DNA from: an uncultured Syntrophaceae bacterium
GTDB taxonomy: Bacteria > Desulfobacterota > Syntrophia > Syntrophales > UBA2185
Reading direction: 5' to 3'
DNA length: 36,879 nt
Assembly (NCBI GenBank): GCA_903893135.1
Contig: CAITLA010000042.1
Location: 1 to 36,879 of the forward strand
A program made the position numbers and the translations under genes. Of the stretch, positions 33,431-36,879 are shown one piece after another (the first letter of the stretch is position 1; each line of letters starts with the position of its first letter). The notes beneath the pieces were generated by a model. It made no database searches and was not told the DNA's origin. It saw only the letters and a program-made list of their open reading frames with translations.

Positions 33431-34900
33431 ATGGCATTAAAGACAAGAGAGGAATACAAGAAATCATTAAAGGCAATGAGGCCGAATATCTACAAATTTG
33501 GAGAGTTGATCGAGGACGTCACAACTCATCCGGCGACAAAGCGCGTGGTCGAAAGCCATGCAAGGGCAATTGACGCATCACATGACCCGAAATTAGCGGA
33601 GGATTTCACTACCACCTCCACTTTCATAAGCGGTGAGAAGATCCACAGATGGAATTCCATGATGGAAACCCTTGAAGATATCATGGGCAATTCCAAGATG
33701 AAGAGATGGATGTACCGCCTGACGGGAAGCTGCAGCGGGGCTGTGTGCGTAGGCTGGAACGCCCAGAACGTTATGTGGAATGTCACGGCGCAAATGGACA
33801 AGGAATTGGGAACGAAATATCAGGAGCGTCTCAAAAAATGGATTATCAATACCCAGAAAAATGGCCTTCTCGTAGCGGGCGCTCTTACAGACGCCAAAGG
33901 GGACCGCAGCCTGAGACCATCACAGCAGGCGAATCCGGACAGCAATCTGCATATTACAGAAGTCCGCGAAGGTGGTATCGTAATCAGTGGAATGAAGGCG
34001 ATGATTTGCGGTGTGGCCGCCTCTAACGAAATATTTCTTTTGCCGGGAGGCGCCTACAGGGAAGAGGATCAGGATTATGCCGTTAGCTGCGTTGTGCCGC
34101 GGGATATAACGGGTCTTACAATCGTGGAGGCCCGGAGGCCAAGCGACACCAGAGAACTGGAAGGCGGATTCGACATTCCGGACTCAGGCATCACCCAGTC
34201 TTTCCTGTTTTTCAAAGACTGCTTTGTCCCTAATGACAGGGTTTTCATGTGCAAAGAATCCAAATATACAGGCAATATAATTGGATATTTTACAGCTAAC
34301 TACCGTGCGTGCATCGGCGCATGCGTCGCCGGTCAGGGAGACGTGATGATCGGCGCTGCGGCGCTTATGGCGAGGACGAACGGATTGGCGGCAAGCACAT
34401 TTGCGGGCAAGATGGTAGAGATGGCTGTTAATAATGAAACTACATACTGCATGGGAATTGGCGCGATGGCCCTGGGGAAGAAAGGTCCCGGTGGTATGTG
34501 GGTTTCAGATCCCTTGACCGCTCATGCCAATAAAGTCCATGTGGCAACTCTTCCTTATGAAACAAAGCGCATCTGCCAGGACATCGGCGGCGGTATCGTT
34601 GAAACAGGATGTTTCCCGTCTTCGAAGGACTTTAATGACCCAAAATTAGGAGCCATGGTTCAATCGGCTCTGAAAGCCTCCGGTAAGTTCAGCGCTGAAT
34701 CAAGGGCGCGCACAGCAAGGCTTTCTGAGTGGCTGACGCTTGGCGCGGGCGTTCCCGGATGTATGCACGGCGGCGGTTCCCCTGACGGAGCAAAGCTGGT
34801 TGTCAGATCTCTGACCCCCGTTGACCAGTTTGCCGAATACGCGAGAAAAATTGCCGGTATAACTGAAGAAATACCGGAGCCGGAAAAAAAGAAGAAATAA
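33431..34900 (+). CDS. 4-hydroxybutyryl-CoA dehydratase (AbfD)/HpaB-family flavoprotein with altered cluster ligands
   Basis: 489 residues, with AAGGAG before the ATG. The HpaB/AbfD acyl-CoA dehydrogenase-like fold is recognisable: YKFGELIEDVTTHP, GALTDAKGDRSLRPS, VPNDRVFMC, GQGDVMIGAAALMA, DIGGGIVETGCFPS and MHGGGSPDGAKLV. AbfD of Clostridium aminobutyricum binds [4Fe-4S] through Cys99, Cys103, His292 and Cys299. Here the Cys pair is Cys101 and Cys106 (one residue wider), the His position is Tyr291 (NYRACIGAC), Cys298 is kept and Cys294 is an extra Cys. AbfD Tyr296 corresponds to Ile295. It therefore probably does not catalyse the standard reaction, or binds its cluster differently. It might dehydrate, isomerise or oxidise another acyl-CoA. 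It follows a CoA-transferase and precedes a transporter. Confidence 0.8.
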   Translation: MALKTREEYKKSLKAMRPNIYKFGELIEDVTTHPATKRVVESHARAIDASHDPKLAEDFTTTSTFISGEKIHRWNSMMETLEDIMGNSKMKRWMYRLTGSCSGAVCVGWNAQNVMWNVTAQMDKELGTKYQERLKKWIINTQKNGLLVAGALTDAKGDRSLRPSQQANPDSNLHITEVREGGIVISGMKAMICGVAASNEIFLLPGGAYREEDQDYAVSCVVPRDITGLTIVEARRPSDTRELEGGFDIPDSGITQSFLFFKDCFVPNDRVFMCKESKYTGNIIGYFTANYRACIGACVAGQGDVMIGAAALMARTNGLAASTFAGKMVEMAVNNETTYCMGIGAMALGKKGPGGMWVSDPLTAHANKVHVATLPYETKRICQDIGGGIVETGCFPSSKDFNDPKLGAMVQSALKASGKFSAESRARTARLSEWLTLGAGVPGCMHGGGSPDGAKLVVRSLTPVDQFAEYARKIAGITEEIPEPEKKKK

Positions 34901-34916
34901 TAAGCTAAAGCGAATT

Positions 34917-34937
34917 GCCCCGCCCACAGGGCGGGGC
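34917..34937. repeat. Perfect GC-rich hairpin between dehydratase and transporter genes
   Basis: GCCCCGCCC, loop ACA, GGGCGGGGC: nine perfect base pairs with a three-base loop, 17 bases after the dehydratase-like stop. There is no U-run after it, so it is more likely an mRNA 3'-end stabiliser or partial terminator than a full terminator. It would let the transporter gene be expressed at a different level. Confidence 0.6.
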
Positions 34938-35086
34938 ATCCGGCTAAAGAAAAACGTACAAATTTCTGGAAAACGATCTTTTCAAAAAATGCTGTTGGGA
35001 TGCTGATTTTTTTTGTCCGTAAAGAACCGAGGTAGAAATTAGTTGCACCAAAGAGGCATATAAAAAAATTTAAGGAGGAGAATCGT

Positions 35087-36418
35087 ATGAGTGCAAAGGT
35101 AGCCGCAGGAGTTGATCCTGTAAAGGCCAAGAAGATGCTTACGTATCGGTGGATTACTTATGGAATGTTCTTGTTAACGTATATTTTTGTATATTTCGAC
35201 CGTGTTTCGCCGGCGGTTGTTGCGCCGGAACTGATGAAGGAATTCGGTCTCACAGCAACGACCCTTGGTATTTTATCATCGATGTACTTTTATCCTTATG
35301 CAGCAATGCAGTTCCCGTCGGGAGTCCTATCCGATAAAATCGGCCCCAGGCTTTCGGTTAGTATGTTTTTCGTCATAGCGGCAATCGGTACTGCATTGTT
35401 TGGTTTGGCCCAGACGTTCGGCTGGTGTATCTTCGGCCGCTTTTTAATGGGTGTCGGCGTCGCGGTTGTTTGGATGCCTTGTATGAAGATCCTGTACAAC
35501 TGGTTCCGGCCGAATGAATTAGCGACACTTACAGGTGTGATGCTCACCTTGGGCAATGTCGGCGCGATACTCGCGTCCGCACCGCTTGCGTTTCTGGTGG
35601 GTATCGTCGGATGGCGGAATTCATTCTTATGGCTGGGCGCTTTTATGGTCCTCATATCTATCGTTGACTACCTGATCATCCGAAATAAACCGGCCGATAT
35701 GGGTTACCCAACAGTTTCGGAGATCGACGGCATCGATTACTACCCGGCACAGACTGCCGCACAGAAGACGACATTTAAAGAGAATTTTGTTAAACTGCTA
35801 AAAATGAAAAACTACTGGTTGATATCCCTTTACGCCTTTGTGATCTACGGTACGGTCATGGGATTTCAGGGACTCTGGTTCATTCCCTATGCGCAGCAGA
35901 TATACGGTATGCCCAAGCAGCAGGCGGCCAACATGCTCATGTTCTGGCCAATTGGGATGGCGATAGGATGCTTTGCGGCCGGTTGGTGTTCCGACCGTGT
36001 TCTTAAATCACGCAGAAACACATCTTTCTACGGCATGCTAATCTACGTTGCGACCTGGATACCGATAGCTTTCTTTACCGGCTCAATTCCCGTTGCGTGG
36101 TTCTATCCCCTGCTATTTGTCATGGGCTTCTTCTGCGGCGCATATGTGCCCAATTATGCGCATATAGCTGACGGTCAGCCGACCAGCTTCATGGCGACAT
36201 CCAACGGGATGCTGAATATATGGTACTTTATAGGTGGGGCTTTATATCAGTTATTGATGGGTGTTGTGCTTGACTTCTATGGAAAGGTTAACGGTAAATT
36301 TCCGGTGGAAGCCTATCAGGCCACCTTTATGTTCTGTGCGGCATCGCTCGTAGTAGGCGCCGTGGCGATGTACTTCACAACGGATTCTAAACCGATCATA
36401 ACCAAGAAGGCGGCGTAA
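35087..36418 (+). CDS. Major facilitator superfamily transporter (organic anion type)
   Basis: 443 residues with 12 predicted membrane segments and a large central loop (about residues 195-250). The ATG has AAGGAGGAG eight bases upstream. The MFS motif A is GVLSDKIGPRLSVSM (about residues 80-94); its counterpart in the second half is GWCSDRVLKSRRNTS. FLLTYIFVYFDRVSPAVVAPELMKEF and NWFRPNELATLTGVMLTLGN resemble the anion:cation symporter and hexuronate/phthalate-type branch, so a carboxylate is a good guess for the substrate. It lies behind the CoA-transferase and dehydratase-like genes and could import the acid they use, or export the product. Confidence 0.9.
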   Translation: MSAKVAAGVDPVKAKKMLTYRWITYGMFLLTYIFVYFDRVSPAVVAPELMKEFGLTATTLGILSSMYFYPYAAMQFPSGVLSDKIGPRLSVSMFFVIAAIGTALFGLAQTFGWCIFGRFLMGVGVAVVWMPCMKILYNWFRPNELATLTGVMLTLGNVGAILASAPLAFLVGIVGWRNSFLWLGAFMVLISIVDYLIIRNKPADMGYPTVSEIDGIDYYPAQTAAQKTTFKENFVKLLKMKNYWLISLYAFVIYGTVMGFQGLWFIPYAQQIYGMPKQQAANMLMFWPIGMAIGCFAAGWCSDRVLKSRRNTSFYGMLIYVATWIPIAFFTGSIPVAWFYPLLFVMGFFCGAYVPNYAHIADGQPTSFMATSNGMLNIWYFIGGALYQLLMGVVLDFYGKVNGKFPVEAYQATFMFCAASLVVGAVAMYFTTDSKPIITKKAA

Positions 36419-36437
36419 GGAAAAAGTTTAGACCATT

Positions 36438-36518
36438 CACATGGGGGGTATGGCAGACAGTATGCACTGTGGGTGGGCTTCGGTTAATTTCCGAAGCCCC
36501 CATACCCCCTTTAATGTG
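36438..36518 (+). ncRNA. Three-way-junction RNA-like element (structured intergenic hairpin)
   Basis: An 81-base element. Outer stem: CACAT (36438-36442) with ATGTG (36514-36518), continued by GGGGGTATGG (36444-36453) with CCATACCCCC (36500-36509). Inside are hairpin A, ACAGT-ATGC-ACTGT (36457-36470), and hairpin B, GGGCTTCGG (36475-36483) with CCGAAGCCC (36491-36499). It begins 20 bases after the transporter gene. It may terminate or stabilise that mRNA, or act in the leader of the ETF gene; it may also be a mobile palindromic repeat. It matches no RNA family I recognise. Confidence 0.5.
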
Positions 36519-36720
36519 AAAGGCCTTAATTTGCTGAAAAACAGTTTGCCAATGAATCGCAAATAGTCGGGTTAACAGATAAACAATGTGACGCCTTATA
36601 GCATCCGCTATGCATTCGGCATTCTTGTCAGCCCAGTTGCAGGAAAATGGAAACTGATAAGGCGTATTCGTATATTTTATGCAAAACAACTCTGAAACAT
36701 AACCAGGAGTGAATATTTTT
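36519..36720. other. Leader region of the downstream ETF gene
   Basis: Two hundred bases before etfB, part of the 302-base gap after the transporter gene. A perfect nine-base closing pair, ACGCCTTAT (36591-36599) with ATAAGGCGT (36657-36665), brackets 57 bases containing a small TAGC-N4-GCTA hairpin. This has the outline of a riboswitch-like leader, but no known aptamer signature is present, and a repeat of that length could arise by chance. No strong promoter was identified. Confidence 0.35.
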
Positions 36721-36879
36721 ATGGAAATTGTTGTATGTGTAAAACAGGTACCTGATACCACAGAAGTTAAAATTGATCCTGTCACCAATACGTTGATCAG
36801 GGAGGGAGTGCCGAGCATCGTTAACCCCTTCGACAAATATGCTCTCGAGATGGCGCTGCGGCTTAGAGACAAACACGGA
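36721..36879 (+). CDS. etfB: Electron transfer flavoprotein beta subunit, 3' truncated by window edge
   Basis: 53 residues visible from ATG 36721, with AGGAG about ten bases upstream. The start MEIVVCVKQVPDTTEVKIDP and then IVNPFDKYALEMALRLRD is the common EtfB beginning, close to ETFs of butyryl-CoA dehydrogenase and bifurcating systems. It is clearly different from the FixA-type subunit at 29281. The rest, and presumably etfA, lie beyond the window. Being downstream of the CoA-transferase, dehydratase-like and transporter genes, it probably carries electrons for the same pathway. Confidence 0.92.
   Translation, partial: MEIVVCVKQVPDTTEVKIDPVTNTLIREGVPSIVNPFDKYALEMALRLRDKHG

Overview
The window looks like chromosome of a strictly anaerobic, fatty- or aromatic-acid-degrading deltaproteobacterium (Desulfobacterota, probably near Syntrophales). 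This is inferred from gene content: two rubrerythrins and a rubredoxin, several acyl-CoA activation and transfer enzymes, two ETF systems, a phenylacetate-CoA ligase-type enzyme, a sigma-54-type promoter and Gram-negative envelope lipoproteins. No species assignment is possible from the sequence alone. There is no CRISPR array, no insertion sequence and no intact phage gene.

Region 1 (1-6600) holds the 3' part of a GAF-GspE/PilB-type ATPase. It converges on a minus-strand oxygen-defence and repair cluster: rubredoxin, rubrerythrin, a small four-helix membrane protein and mutS, the last three coupled by 4-base overlaps. Next come a tRNA-Asn(GTT) with a hairpin behind it and 580 bases of gene debris. 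The rubredoxin (5501-5659) is a short gene that is easy to miss.

Region 2 (6600-13400) is envelope and signalling: a CsgG/LpoB-like lipoprotein, a PAS-PAS histidine kinase split by a frameshift, mtgA, a LysM-NlpC/P60 hydrolase and an OmpA-type lipoprotein.

Region 3 (13400-26300) is core metabolism. It holds the aconitase, isocitrate dehydrogenase and rlmN run, two adjacent class III CoA-transferases, and the decayed start of a kinase/ATPase-like gene. Then come bamD and trxA, a nucleoside phosphorylase, a PduO-type cobalamin adenosyltransferase, a two-repeat unknown protein, paaK-like ligase, a second rubrerythrin and mobA.

Region 4 (26370-31006) is one plus-strand cluster, fixC-fixX-acyl-CoA dehydrogenase-fixA-fixB. 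It should carry electrons from acyl-CoA oxidation through ETF to a membrane or ferredoxin acceptor.

Region 5 (31700-36879) is the most interesting part. A sigma-54-like promoter with two upstream dyads precedes a fused class I CoA-transferase, a 4-hydroxybutyryl-CoA dehydratase-like flavoprotein whose iron-sulfur ligand set is altered, and an MFS transporter. An elaborate RNA-like hairpin follows, then the start of a second, classical EtfB. Together they read as an inducible uptake, CoA-activation and conversion route for an unidentified carboxylic acid.
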